Source: Paracoccus zhejiangensis
GTDB lineage: Bacteria; Pseudomonadota; Alphaproteobacteria; Rhodobacterales; Rhodobacteraceae
Assembly (NCBI RefSeq): GCF_002847445.1
Contig: NZ_CP025430.1
Coordinates: forward strand, 744,001-808,000
DNA: 64,000 nucleotides
Reading direction: 5' to 3'
A program made the translations under genes and the position numbers. Shown one piece after another: positions 54,332 through 63,409 of the stretch. The notes under the pieces were generated by a model. That model was not told the DNA's origin. It saw nothing but the letters and a program-made list of their open reading frames with translations, and made no database searches. Numbering within the stretch: the stretch's first letter is position 1; every line of letters starts with the position of its first letter.

Positions 54332-54535
54332 ATGCGAAATCGAATAGGCGGAATCTTGTTGGGCCTGACAGTCGGCCTCTATGTCGGCATGGGAACCGGA
54401 ATTGTTGGTGGCATATTCGGCGGCGTTCGCGGTGCTGGGGTCTTCGCGATACTTGGCGTCATAGTCGGCTTTTTTGCTGCGCCTGATTTCGCCCGAGTTT
54501 GGGGTTCAGTTCGCCGATTTGGCCGACGCAACTAG
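54332..54535 (+). CDS. Small glycine-zipper membrane protein, hypothetical
   Basis: A 67-residue protein with one or two hydrophobic helices rich in G-x-x-x-G spacing (GGILLGLTVGLYVGMGTGIVGGIFGGVRGAGVFAILGVIVGFF) and a basic C-terminus (VRRFGRRN). No known family could be named. Its bases are clearly less GC-rich than the flanking genes, with codons such as ATA, TTG and GTT used more, which hints at a different history or weak expression. It lies between trmJ and ctaA, 9 bases before ctaA, but lacks a strong ribosome site. Confidence 0.55.
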   Translation: MRNRIGGILLGLTVGLYVGMGTGIVGGIFGGVRGAGVFAILGVIVGFFAAPDFARVWGSVRRFGRRN

Positions 54536-54544
54536 GAATCTGAA

Positions 54545-55693
54545 ATGGCCAAACGTCCCATCTTCGAAGAGGTCTCTGACCCCACGGCCGTGACAAGGCC
54601 GGTAGCCACCAAGGGCGTGATCGATGCCGCCCCCAAGGGCGCGCGCCGCGCCATCCGGGCCTGGCTGGTGGTGCTGTTCGTCATGGTCGCCGCGATGATC
54701 GCGCTTGGCGGTGCGACCCGGCTGACCGGCTCGGGCCTGTCGATCACCGAATGGGCGCCGGTTACCGGCACGCTGCCGCCGATGGACGAGGCCAAGTGGC
54801 AGGCGGAATTCGAGGCCTATCAGCAGATCCCGCAATTCACCGAGGTCAATCCCGACATGGATCTGGCCGGGTTCAAGCAGATCTACTGGTGGGAATGGTC
54901 GCACCGCTTCCTTGGCCGCGCCGTCGGGCTGGTCTGGGCGCTTGGCTTCCTGGCCTTCCTTGCCACGAAACGCATCCCGACCGGCTGGACCCCCCGGCTT
55001 CTGGGCATCGGCGCGCTTGGCGGGCTGCAGGGTGCGATCGGCTGGTGGATGGTCCATTCGGGCTTGCAAGAGGGGATGGTGCGCGTCGCCTCCTATCGGC
55101 TCGCCACGCATCTGGGTCTGGCCTTCGCCATTCTCGGCCTGATCGCCTGGTATGCGCTGCTGCTCAGCCGCTCCGAGGCCGATCTGATGCGGTCACGCCG
55201 CGCGGGTGAGGGCAAGCTCTTCTCGATGACCACCGGGCTGATGCATCTGACCTTCCTCCAGATCCTGATCGGCGCGCTGGTCGCGGGCATTGATGCCGGG
55301 CGGCAATATACCGGCTGGCCCACGATGGGCGGCGAATGGGTCCCGGCGGCGATCTGGGACGGCACGCTTGGCTGGCGCAATTTCTTTGAAAACCCGGCGC
55401 TGGTGCAGTTCATCCACCGCATGACCGGTTATCTGCTGGCGATCTTTGCCGTGGTCGTCTGGCTGCGCGCCCGCCGCTCGCCGCATCCGGTGACGCGCGG
55501 CGCCTTCACCGTGATGATCGTCATGGTTGCGGTCCAGATCGGATTGGGCATCATGAACGTGCTGAATGCCTCGCCGCTGCCGCTGGCACTGTCGCACCAG
55601 ATCGGCGCCATTGCCCTGTTCGCACTGATCATCCGCGCCCGCTTCAACGCCCGCTATCCTTACGAAACCTCTGTCCGGGGAACCATCCGATGA
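54545..55693 (+). CDS. ctaA: Heme A synthase
   Basis: Integral membrane heme A synthase (382 aa) of the COX15/CtaA family, oxidising the C8 methyl of heme O to a formyl group for aa3-type oxidase. Eight helices are expected. Heme-ligating histidines are in YWWEWSHRFLGRAVGL, YRLATHLGLAF, FIHRMTGYLLAIF and LSHQIGAIALFAL; ATRLTGSGLSITEW is a signature near the start. It ends four bases inside the M32 carboxypeptidase start (ATGA overlap). Confidence 0.95.
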   Translation: MAKRPIFEEVSDPTAVTRPVATKGVIDAAPKGARRAIRAWLVVLFVMVAAMIALGGATRLTGSGLSITEWAPVTGTLPPMDEAKWQAEFEAYQQIPQFTEVNPDMDLAGFKQIYWWEWSHRFLGRAVGLVWALGFLAFLATKRIPTGWTPRLLGIGALGGLQGAIGWWMVHSGLQEGMVRVASYRLATHLGLAFAILGLIAWYALLLSRSEADLMRSRRAGEGKLFSMTTGLMHLTFLQILIGALVAGIDAGRQYTGWPTMGGEWVPAAIWDGTLGWRNFFENPALVQFIHRMTGYLLAIFAVVVWLRARRSPHPVTRGAFTVMIVMVAVQIGLGIMNVLNASPLPLALSHQIGAIALFALIIRARFNARYPYETSVRGTIR

Positions 55694-57162
55694 GCGCCTT
55701 CGACGACCTTCTCGCCTTCCAGCGCCAGACCGAGGCCCTGTCTTCGGTGGCCGAACGTCTTGGCTGGGACCAGGAAACCGTCATGCCGCGCGGCGCGACG
55801 GAACAGCGGGCCGAGGAAATGGGCGCGATGGAATCGGTGCTGCACGAGCGCCGCACCGATCCGCGCATCGGCGAATGGCTGGAGGTCGCCGAACCCCGGA
55901 CCGAGGCCGAGGCCCGCGCGGTCGAGCTGATCGCCCGCGACTTCACCCGCAAGAACCGCGTGCCTGCCCGGCTGGCATCCGAGATCGCCCGCGTCACCTC
56001 GCTGGCGCAGGGCATCTGGGCCGAGGCGCGCGCCAATGACGCGCCCGAGGAGTTCCTGCCGACGCTCGACAACGTTCTGATGCTGAAGCGCGAAGAGGCG
56101 GCGGCGCTGGCCGATGGCGGTGATCTTTACGACGCGCTGCTGGACGATTACGAACCCGGCGCGACCGGGGCAGGGGTGGCGGCGCTGTTCGACCAGATGC
56201 GCCCGCGACTGGTCGCGCTGCGCGAGGATGTGCTGGGCGCCGAGAACCAGCCCGCCGCGCTGACAGGCCATTTCCCCCATGACACGCAGCTGCGCCTCGC
56301 CCGTGCCTGCGCCAGCGCCTTCGGCTATGACTGGTCGCGCGGTCGGATGGACATCGCCGTCCATCCCTTCAGCTCGGGCCGCTGGCAGGACAGCCGCATC
56401 ACCACCCGGGTGGTCGAGACCGATCCGTTCAACTGCTTCTATTCGACCATCCACGAGGTCGGCCATTCCAGTTACGAGCTGGGCATCGACGAGGATTACG
56501 CCTTCACGCCCCTCGGCCGGGGTGTCTCGCTTGGCGTCCATGAAAGCCAGAGCCGCATCTATGAGAACCAGATGGGCCGCTCGCGGGCCTTTTCGGGCTG
56601 GCTGTTCGCGCGGATGCATGACGCCTTCGACGGGCTGAACGTGGCCAATGCCGAGGAGTTCTATCGCACGGTGAACCGGGTCACTCCGGGCTATATCCGC
56701 ACCGAATCGGACGAGGTGCAGTATAACCTGCACATCATGCTGCGCTTTGACCTCGAGCGTGACCTGATCGCCGGGCGGCTGGACGTGGCCGATCTGACCG
56801 AGGCGTGGAATGCGCGCTTCCTCAAGGATTTCGGCGTGGCGGTGGACCGCCCGGCCAATGGCGTGTTGCAGGATGTTCACTGGTCGGTGGGCCTTTTCGG
56901 CTATTTCCCGACCTATGCGCTTGGCAATGTCTATGCCGGCTGCCTGAACGCCGCCATGCGCGCCGCCGTGCCGGAACTGCCCGAGGCGCTGGCCCGAGGC
57001 GATGCCGCGCCCGGCGTCGAATGGCTGCGCGAGAATGTGCAGCGTCACGGTGGGCTGTTGCCGCCGCGCCGGCTGATCGAGGAGGCGACTGGCGGCGAGG
57101 TCGGGCCCGAGGCGCTGCTGGATTACCTCGAAGAGAAATTCGGGCGGATCTACGCCTTGTAA
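55690..57162 (+). CDS. Metallocarboxypeptidase, M32 family
   Basis: Carboxypeptidase Taq-type zinc enzyme (490 aa), cytoplasmic, removing C-terminal residues from peptides. The metal motif HEVGH is at 255-259, and the third ligand lies in VHESQSRIYENQMGRS. LGWDQETVMPRGATEQRAEEM at the N-terminus, IRTESDEVQYNLHIMLRFDLERDLI and DVHWSVGLFGYFPTYALGNVYAGCL are further family hallmarks. Start overlaps the ctaA stop, so the two share a transcript although their functions differ. Confidence 0.95.
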   Translation: MSAFDDLLAFQRQTEALSSVAERLGWDQETVMPRGATEQRAEEMGAMESVLHERRTDPRIGEWLEVAEPRTEAEARAVELIARDFTRKNRVPARLASEIARVTSLAQGIWAEARANDAPEEFLPTLDNVLMLKREEAAALADGGDLYDALLDDYEPGATGAGVAALFDQMRPRLVALREDVLGAENQPAALTGHFPHDTQLRLARACASAFGYDWSRGRMDIAVHPFSSGRWQDSRITTRVVETDPFNCFYSTIHEVGHSSYELGIDEDYAFTPLGRGVSLGVHESQSRIYENQMGRSRAFSGWLFARMHDAFDGLNVANAEEFYRTVNRVTPGYIRTESDEVQYNLHIMLRFDLERDLIAGRLDVADLTEAWNARFLKDFGVAVDRPANGVLQDVHWSVGLFGYFPTYALGNVYAGCLNAAMRAAVPELPEALARGDAAPGVEWLRENVQRHGGLLPPRRLIEEATGGEVGPEALLDYLEEKFGRIYAL

Positions 57163-57170
57163 GCGCCGTC

Positions 57171-57224
57171 GGATATTTGGACGAGACAGAAACCCGCGCG
57201 GATGCGATCATCCGGGCGGGTTTT
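57171..57224 (+). terminator. Terminator after the carboxypeptidase gene, with GGATATTTGG element
   Basis: AAACCCGC (57190-57197) and GGATG (57200-57204) pair with CATCC (57209-57213) and GCGGGTTT (57216-57223) as an interrupted stem, followed by TTTTGCTTTT. Just before it, GGATATTTGGACGAGACAGA (57171-57190) resembles the tail of the repeat at 27765-27789. Confidence 0.75.
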
Positions 57225-57288
57225 GCTTTTCGGCTTGGCTTTCGGGAAACTCTGCTATCGTGGCCGGTGACGAACCGGGGAGGGGTCG

Positions 57289-57573
57289 ATGCGGCGAGGG
57301 AAATGGGGCGTGGCGGTCTGCCTGCTGATCCCTGCTGGCATGGGTTTTGCGGGTGATGCTGCGTCCCTCGCGCAGCAATGCGTCACCTGCCACGGGACCG
57401 AGGGCGAGGCGATCCCGCCCTTGGCCGGAATGCCCGAGGCCGATGTAACTGCCGCCCTCTTGGCCTATCGCGCCGGAGAACGCGCCGATGCGCTGATGCA
57501 GGTGGTGGCGAAGCGCTTGAGCGATGACGAGATCGCGGCGCTGGCGGCTTATTTTGAGGGCCTCGGCCCATGA
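57289..57573 (+). CDS. fccA: Monoheme cytochrome c, sulfide dehydrogenase small subunit type
   Basis: A 94-residue exported cytochrome c: signal peptide to about residue 21 (GFA-GDA), one heme site CVTCH at 31-35, then IPPLAGMPEADVTAALLAYRAGER and MQVVAKRLSDDEIAALAAYFEGL, where the methionine in ADALMQ is the likely sixth ligand. This is the short class I form found with FccB flavoproteins, in which it carries electrons from sulfide oxidation to the respiratory chain. Overlaps the flavoprotein gene by four bases. Diheme SoxE would be longer, so it is not that. Confidence 0.83.
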   Translation: MRRGKWGVAVCLLIPAGMGFAGDAASLAQQCVTCHGTEGEAIPPLAGMPEADVTAALLAYRAGERADALMQVVAKRLSDDEIAALAAYFEGLGP

Positions 57574-58844
57574 GGGAAAACACGTCCTTGAACCGCCGGC
57601 AGGTGCTGGCCCTGACCGGGGCGGCCCTGCTGCCCGCGCCCATGGTCATGGCGCAGGGGCGGCCGCGCGTGGTGGTCATCGGTGGCGGCGCTGGCGGGGC
57701 GACCGTGGCCCGCTATCTGGCCAAGGATGGTGGCGGCGCGATCGAGGTGGTGCTGGTCGAGCCGGCGCATCGCTATGACAGCTGCTTCTTCTCGAACCTC
57801 GCGCTTGGCGGCTTCTGGGAGTTCGCGGCGCTGGGGCATGGCTATGACGGGCTGGCCGGGGTGCAGTTGGTGCAGGACTGGGCGACCGGCATTGACCGCG
57901 ATGCGCGGCGGGTGGCGCTGGGGGGCGGTGGCAGTGTGAGCTATGACCGCCTGGTCATCGCGCCGGGGATCGATTTCGTCGGGGGCGCGGTACCGGGCTG
58001 GGATGTGGCGAGCCAGCAGGCGATGCCCCATGCCTACAAGGGCGGCAGGCAGATCCGGCTGCTCAAAGCGCAGATCGAGGCCATGCGTGAGGGCGGTACT
58101 TTTGCAATGATCGCCCCGCCCAATCCCTATCGCTGTCCGCCGGGACCCTATGAGCGCGTGTCGATGGTCGCACATCTGCTCGCGCAGTCGAACCCGAGTG
58201 CAAAAATCCTGATCATCGACCCGAAGGAAAGCTTCGCCAAACAGGCGCTGTTCGAGGAGGGCTGGCAGAACCACTATCCCGGCATGATAACCCGCATCGG
58301 CCCGGATTTTGGTGCCGGTAACATCGAGGTGCGCCCCGAGACCATGGAGATCGTCATCGATGGTGAGCCTGAAAAGGTCGATGTCTGCAACGTTATCCCG
58401 GCGCAGCAGGCGGGGATGATCGCGGTCGATGCAGGGTTGACCGACGAGACGGGCTGGGTGCCGGTCCGGCCCGAGGATATGCGCTCGCGGCTGGATGAGG
58501 CGGTGACCGTGCTGGGCGATGCGGCGGCGCAGGGCGACATGCCGAAATCGGCCTTCGCGGCGAACAGCCAGGCCAAGGTGGTGGCCCATGCGCTGAGGGC
58601 CGAACTGACCGGCAGCACCGCCCCCGCACCGCGCTACCTGAACACCTGCTGGTCGCTGATCGCCGAGAATGACGGGGTTAGGGTCGGCGCGACCTATGCC
58701 CCCGCCGAGGGCAAGATCACCGCGCTGGACAGCTTTGTCTCGCAGCCGGGCGAAGGTGCCGAGCGGAGGCAGCAGACGTTCCTTGAAAGCGTGGACTGGT
58801 ATCGGGCGATCTCGGCAGACATCTTCGGGTCATCCTCGAGCTAG
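57570..58844 (+). CDS. fccB: Flavocytochrome c sulfide dehydrogenase flavoprotein (FccB/SoxF)
   Basis: Periplasmic flavoprotein (424 aa) that oxidises sulfide to sulfur. A twin-arginine-like signal (LNRRQVLALTGAALLPAP) precedes the FAD motif GGGAGG at 38-43. C71 in YDSCFFSN matches the cysteine that binds FAD covalently in Allochromatium FccB, and C188 (NPYRCPPGPYERV) and a cysteine near 357 (YLNTCWSL) match the redox-active disulfide. All three being kept argues for a working enzyme. Translationally coupled to the cytochrome gene before it. The rest of a sox cluster is not in the window. Confidence 0.87.
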   Translation: MRENTSLNRRQVLALTGAALLPAPMVMAQGRPRVVVIGGGAGGATVARYLAKDGGGAIEVVLVEPAHRYDSCFFSNLALGGFWEFAALGHGYDGLAGVQLVQDWATGIDRDARRVALGGGGSVSYDRLVIAPGIDFVGGAVPGWDVASQQAMPHAYKGGRQIRLLKAQIEAMREGGTFAMIAPPNPYRCPPGPYERVSMVAHLLAQSNPSAKILIIDPKESFAKQALFEEGWQNHYPGMITRIGPDFGAGNIEVRPETMEIVIDGEPEKVDVCNVIPAQQAGMIAVDAGLTDETGWVPVRPEDMRSRLDEAVTVLGDAAAQGDMPKSAFAANSQAKVVAHALRAELTGSTAPAPRYLNTCWSLIAENDGVRVGATYAPAEGKITALDSFVSQPGEGAERRQQTFLESVDWYRAISADIFGSSSS

Positions 58845-58987
58845 CCGCACCTCTGTGGCATCCCTGCCGACAGCCGTCGCAACATGGTTAACGCCATCTG
58901 GAAAGCGCCCCGAGCCTCGTCTAGGCTGGTGGGAAGATTGACACTTTCGGCCGCCTTCCGCCGCCGATCCCGCAAGGAGAGCGCGCC

Positions 58988-60760
58988 ATGGCGACAGAAG
59001 GTCTGGGTCCGATCATGGCGCCCGCGGTGGCGCTGCTGGGTGCCTCGGTGCTGGCGATCCCGCTGTTCCGGCGTCTCGGGCTTGGCTCGGTTCTCGGCTA
59101 TTTCGCCGCCGGCGTGGCGGTCGGTCCCTTCGGCCTCAGGCTCTTCAGCGATCCCGAGGCGATGCTGCATGTGGCGGAACTGGGGGTCGTCCTGTTCCTG
59201 TTCATCATCGGTCTGGAACTTAGACCGGCGCGGCTCTGGGCGATGCGGCAGCAGATCTTCGGGGTCGGGCTGTTGCAGGTGCTGGCCTGTATCGCGCTGC
59301 TGACGCTGACCGGCCACCTGGCCTTCGGCTATCCGCTGGTCGTGTCCTTCGTCGGCTCGGCCGGGTTCGTGCTGTCCTCGACCGCCGTCATCATGTCGGT
59401 GATGCAGGAACAGGGCGAGATCGCCACGCCCGAGGGGCAGAAATCGGTGGCGATCCTTCTTTTCGAGGATCTGCTGATCGTGCCCCTGCTGGCGATCATC
59501 GCGATCCTCGCCCCGGTGCAAAGCGATGAGGGGGGCAATATCTGGGCCAGCATTGGCATCGGTCTGGCCGCCATCGCCTTCCTGCTGGCGGCGGGTCGCT
59601 GGCTGATGGACCCGATGTTCGCGCTGCTGGCCCGCGCCCGCTCGCGCGAGGCGATGAGCGCGGGGGCGCTGCTCGTGGTGCTGGGGGCGGCGCTGCTGAT
59701 GGATCAGGCGGGGCTGTCGACCGCGATGGGGGCGTTCCTCGCCGGTGTGATGCTGTCGGGATCGGACTATCGCCACCAGATCGAGGCCGATATCGAGCCC
59801 TTCCGGGGCATCCTGATGGGTCTCTTCTTCCTCTCGGTCGGCATGTCGCTGGATCTGGGCATCGTCGCCCGGTACTGGCTTTTCGCCATCAGCCTCGTCA
59901 TCGCGGCCATGGCGGTCAAGGCGGCTGGCGTCTATGTCATCGCCCGCATGACCGGCAGCAATTCCCGCGCCGCGATCCGGCGCATGGTGCTGTTTGCACA
60001 GGGTGGCGAGTTCGCCTTTGTGCTTTACGGTGCCGCCGGGGGTGTCGGTATCCTGAGCGAGGAAACCGAGGCACTGTTTTCCGCGGTGGTCATCCTCTCG
60101 ATGGCGCTGACCCCGGTGCTTCTGGTGGTGATGAACCGCCTCTTGCCGGTCGAGCGCGAGGATTTCGACGGCATCGAGGGGGCAGAGGACCTGCATGGCC
60201 GGGCGCTGATGATTGGCTTTGGCCGCTTTGGCCAGATGGCCAGCCAGGGCCTCTTGGCGCGCGGGCTGGACGTCTCGATCATCGATACCGATACCGAGAT
60301 GATCCGCGCCGCCGAAAGCCTTGGCTTCAAGGTCTATTACGGAGATGGCGCGCGGCTCGACATTCTGCACGCCTCGGGCGCCGAGGAGGCCGAGCTGATC
60401 CTGGTCTGCGTCGATGATGCCGATGTCGCCAACCGCATCGTCGAGCTGGTGCAATCGGAATTCCCGCAAGCGAAGCTCTTGGTCCGCGCCATCGACCGGC
60501 GCCACAGCATCCACCTGCGGGCCGAGGGGGTCGAGTTCGAGATCCGCGAAACGGTGGAATCGGCGCTGGCCATGGCGCGGGAATCGCTGCTGGAACTGGG
60601 CGTCGACGAAACCGAGGCGACTGACATCATCGAGGATCTGCGCGCCCGTGACCGCCGGCGCATGGCGATCCAGCTGTCCGAGGGGATGCTGGGCGGGCGC
60701 GACCTCTTGCATCGCAACATCGCCGACAGCTTCGCCCCCACTGGCACCAACAGCAGCTAG
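58988..60760 (+). CDS. Kef-type monovalent cation:proton antiporter with TrkA-N domain
   Basis: CPA2-family antiporter (590 aa). About twelve helices fill the first 380 residues, with GSVLGYFAAGVAVGPFGL and FIIGLELRPARLWAMR near the start and GFVLSSTAVIMSVMQEQGEIATPEGQ and DQAGLSTAMGAFLAGVMLSGSDYRHQIEADIEPFRGILMGLFFLSVGMSLDL as KefB/KefC-like hallmarks. A cytoplasmic RCK/TrkA-N nucleotide-binding domain starts at about 405, with GFGRFGQ near 410. Such proteins export potassium under electrophile stress or help pH balance. No KefF/KefG partner lies next to it. Flanked by a 143-base gap upstream with no clear operator. Confidence 0.9.
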   Translation: MATEGLGPIMAPAVALLGASVLAIPLFRRLGLGSVLGYFAAGVAVGPFGLRLFSDPEAMLHVAELGVVLFLFIIGLELRPARLWAMRQQIFGVGLLQVLACIALLTLTGHLAFGYPLVVSFVGSAGFVLSSTAVIMSVMQEQGEIATPEGQKSVAILLFEDLLIVPLLAIIAILAPVQSDEGGNIWASIGIGLAAIAFLLAAGRWLMDPMFALLARARSREAMSAGALLVVLGAALLMDQAGLSTAMGAFLAGVMLSGSDYRHQIEADIEPFRGILMGLFFLSVGMSLDLGIVARYWLFAISLVIAAMAVKAAGVYVIARMTGSNSRAAIRRMVLFAQGGEFAFVLYGAAGGVGILSEETEALFSAVVILSMALTPVLLVVMNRLLPVEREDFDGIEGAEDLHGRALMIGFGRFGQMASQGLLARGLDVSIIDTDTEMIRAAESLGFKVYYGDGARLDILHASGAEEAELILVCVDDADVANRIVELVQSEFPQAKLLVRAIDRRHSIHLRAEGVEFEIRETVESALAMARESLLELGVDETEATDIIEDLRARDRRRMAIQLSEGMLGGRDLLHRNIADSFAPTGTNSS

Positions 60761-60804
60761 GGCGCGAACCGTTACCGGCCCGCGCCCTGCCGGGGGGAAC
60801 TGGT

Positions 60805-62103
60805 CTATTCAGCCGCCCGCGCCATCGGGTTGTTCGGATGGGTGGTCCAGTTCGCGTATTCGCCGCGCGGCTGACCGGTGCGCTTGTCGGTCTCGCCGGG
60901 TTCCAGCTCGCGCATGGTGATGCAGTTCTCGACCGGGCAGACATCGAGGCAGAGGTTGCAGGCGACGCATTCCTCTTCGATCACCTCGAAGACCCGGCCC
61001 GGCTTCATGGCGATCGCCTGGTGTGACGTGTCCTCGCAGGCGGCATAGCAGCGACCGCATTTGATGCAGGCATCCTGATCGATCACCGCCTTGGTGACGT
61101 AGTTCAGATTCAGCTGGTTCCAGTCGGTGACATTCGGCACGGCGCGACCGACCAGGTCCGACAGTTCCATCTCGTGGCTGTCGAGATAATCGCGCAGACC
61201 CGAGATCATCTCCTGCACCACCTTGAAGCCATAGGTCATGGCGGCGGTGCAGACCTGCACATTGCCGGCCCCCAGCGCCATGAACTCGGCCGCATCGCGC
61301 CAGGTCGTCACCCCGCCGATGCCACTGATCGGCAAGCCGCGCGTCTCGGCACTGCGGGCGATCTCGGCCACCATGTTCAGCGCGATCGGCTTCACCGCCG
61401 GCCCGCAATAGCCGCCATGCGCGCCCTTGCCGTCGATAGTGGGTTCGGGGGCAAAGAGGTCCAGATCGACCGAAGTGATCGAATTGATGGTATTGATCAG
61501 GCTGACCGCATCGGCTCCGCCACGCTTGGCGGCCTCGGCGGGTTTCCGGACGTCGGTGATATTGGGCGTCAGCTTCACGATGCAGGGCATCCGTGAATAT
61601 TGCTTCACCCAACGGGTGACCATCTCGATATATTCCGGCACCTGGCCGACCGCGCTGCCCATGCCGCGCTCGCTCATGCCGTGGGGGCAGCCGAAGTTCA
61701 ACTCGACCCCGTCGGCCTCGGTATCCTCGATCTGCTTCAGGATGGTGCGCCAACTGTCCTCGTCGCAGGGCACCATCAGCGAGATGACCAGCGCGCGGTC
61801 GGGATAGTCCCGCTTCACCTGCTTGATCTCGCGCAGGTTCACCTCCAGCGGGCGGTCGGTGATCAGCTCGATGTTGTTGATGCCCAGGACCCGCCGGTCG
61901 GCGCCATAGACGACGCCATAGCGCGGGCCGTTGACGTTGACGACGGGCGGACCCTCGGCCCCCAGCGTCTTCCACACCACACCGCCCCAACCGGCCTGGA
62001 AGGCGCGGCGGACATTGTATTCCTTGTCCGTGGGCGGGGCCGAGGCCAGCCAGAAGGGGTTCGGGGATTTGATTCCGACGAAGTTCGAGCGCAGGTCAGC
62101 CAT
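60805..62103 (-). CDS. preA: NAD-dependent dihydropyrimidine dehydrogenase subunit PreA
   Basis: FMN- and iron-sulfur subunit (432 aa) of the enzyme that reduces uracil and thymine, the first step of reductive pyrimidine breakdown. The N-terminal two thirds form a dihydroorotate dehydrogenase-like barrel (NPFWLASAPPTDKEYNVRRAFQAGWGGVVWKTLG; VELNFGCPHGMSERGMG; CIVKLTPNITDV). Two 4Fe-4S sites follow: CIKCGRCYAAC and CVACNLCLDVCPVENC. Ribosome site AAGGGA before the ATG at 62103. The partner preT lies at the right edge, separated by a glycosyltransferase gene. Confidence 0.95.
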   Translation of the reverse strand: MADLRSNFVGIKSPNPFWLASAPPTDKEYNVRRAFQAGWGGVVWKTLGAEGPPVVNVNGPRYGVVYGADRRVLGINNIELITDRPLEVNLREIKQVKRDYPDRALVISLMVPCDEDSWRTILKQIEDTEADGVELNFGCPHGMSERGMGSAVGQVPEYIEMVTRWVKQYSRMPCIVKLTPNITDVRKPAEAAKRGGADAVSLINTINSITSVDLDLFAPEPTIDGKGAHGGYCGPAVKPIALNMVAEIARSAETRGLPISGIGGVTTWRDAAEFMALGAGNVQVCTAAMTYGFKVVQEMISGLRDYLDSHEMELSDLVGRAVPNVTDWNQLNLNYVTKAVIDQDACIKCGRCYAACEDTSHQAIAMKPGRVFEVIEEECVACNLCLDVCPVENCITMRELEPGETDKRTGQPRGEYANWTTHPNNPMARAAE

Positions 62104-62140
62104 GGTTTCATTCCCTTCTGAGGTGACGTCAGGGTCACAC

Positions 62141-63343
62141 TCACTTCTTGGTCAGGTCTGCCGGGGTTTCGGACGCATCCAGCAGATGCAGCAGATGATC
62201 CCGTCGCAGCGCAAACTCGGTTGCAAAATCATGTCTCCGGGCGAAATCCAGCGCCGCCCGGCTGGCCCCGCCGATGCCGGCGGGATCGGACGCAAGCGCG
62301 GCAATCCGGTCGGCCAAGGCCGCGGTATCGGCCAGACGCACTGTCCAGCCGGCGGCGGAGTCCGAAGCCAGACGCGACAGCATCGCATTGTCATAGCCGA
62401 TGACCGGCAAGCCGCAGCCCATCGCCTCGACATAGGTGCAGGACGGATCGGATTGCCGATGGCAGCTGAGAAACAGGTCCGCATCCCTGCGCGATATTGG
62501 CACCAGCTCGGTCACGAAATCGACCGGGGCGTGAAGCCGGACCCTTTCCGCCAGTTGATGGGTCTGGATATCGGCGCGGATCTGATCCTGAAGGCTGCCG
62601 GTGCCATAGATGTCGAGCGTGAAATTCACCCCCCGATCAGCCAGCGCCCGCGCCACCGGCACCAGATCCTGCGCGCCCTTCATCGGCTCGAGCCGGCCCG
62701 AATTGATCAGCCGCAGCGGCCCGCCAGCCGTCAGGACTGCCGCCTTGCGGGTCAGATCGTCCTGGTCCGCGAACATGGCGCCCTGCATCCGGTTGTCCAG
62801 ATACATCACCGTATTGCCGTTAAGTCTGCGATAGGCGTCATAGGCCGGAAAGCCGTTCACCTGAACGCCATCCGCTCGCCTCAGCGCACGCCGCCGCCGC
62901 CGTTCCTGCTGCAGAAGCCAGAGCGCGCTTTTCGCTTTCTGGAGCGTCGATCTGTCTCGGTCCAGACCGAGGATCTGCAATCGGGTCCCCAGCGTATATT
63001 CGATCACGAAGACACATCTGGTCCGCTGGTGTACGGTTCGGTCGGCCAGATCCAGATCAAGATGTAAATCGCCCGAGGCTTCCACTATATCGCTGGCATC
63101 AAGGATCTCCTGCGGCACGGCCTGCCCCTCGGCCAACAGAGTCAGGTCGAAGGGCAGCTGTGCCGGATCATAGACATCGCCAAAGGGAATGGCCGCGTCA
63201 CTACCGCGCAAGACGCAGCCGACCTCGCCGGGCCAGTTCGCGCAGATATACCGCATCCCCTCGACGAACTTGCCGTCGAGCCTGACCTGATTAGTTCCGA
63301 CCCGACTTGCCGGGGCAGGGGGAAGCATCAGCAGCCTGGGCAT
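62141..63343 (-). CDS. Glycosyltransferase family 4-type protein
   Basis: A 400-residue GT-B glycosyltransferase. The C-terminal half is typical of group 1 (GT4): LRLINSGRLEPMKGAQDLVPVARAL, FTLDIYGTGSLQDQIRADI, VRLHAPVDF, and the nucleotide-sugar motif DPSCTYVEAMGCGLPVIGYDNAM, where the E-x7-style glutamate is in TYVEAMG. The N-terminal acceptor half is less conserved. No signal or membrane segment. Acceptor and sugar are unknown; no polysaccharide cluster is nearby. It lies between preT and preA on the same strand, 37 bases before preA. The 66-base gap to preT is AT-rich and may hold its own promoter. Confidence 0.85.
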   Translation of the reverse strand: MPRLLMLPPAPASRVGTNQVRLDGKFVEGMRYICANWPGEVGCVLRGSDAAIPFGDVYDPAQLPFDLTLLAEGQAVPQEILDASDIVEASGDLHLDLDLADRTVHQRTRCVFVIEYTLGTRLQILGLDRDRSTLQKAKSALWLLQQERRRRRALRRADGVQVNGFPAYDAYRRLNGNTVMYLDNRMQGAMFADQDDLTRKAAVLTAGGPLRLINSGRLEPMKGAQDLVPVARALADRGVNFTLDIYGTGSLQDQIRADIQTHQLAERVRLHAPVDFVTELVPISRRDADLFLSCHRQSDPSCTYVEAMGCGLPVIGYDNAMLSRLASDSAAGWTVRLADTAALADRIAALASDPAGIGGASRAALDFARRHDFATEFALRRDHLLHLLDASETPADLTKK

Positions 63344-63409
63344 GATCCTGTCACCCTATGTGAGTCAGCTATTCTCAACCCTTTTCCTCCATGATCTTTT
63401 CGGGGTGCC

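Noticed and set aside
62124..62131. TGACGTCA palindrome before preA as a regulator site
   Set aside because: An isolated 8-bp palindrome just before the ribosome site is too weak to call without comparison.
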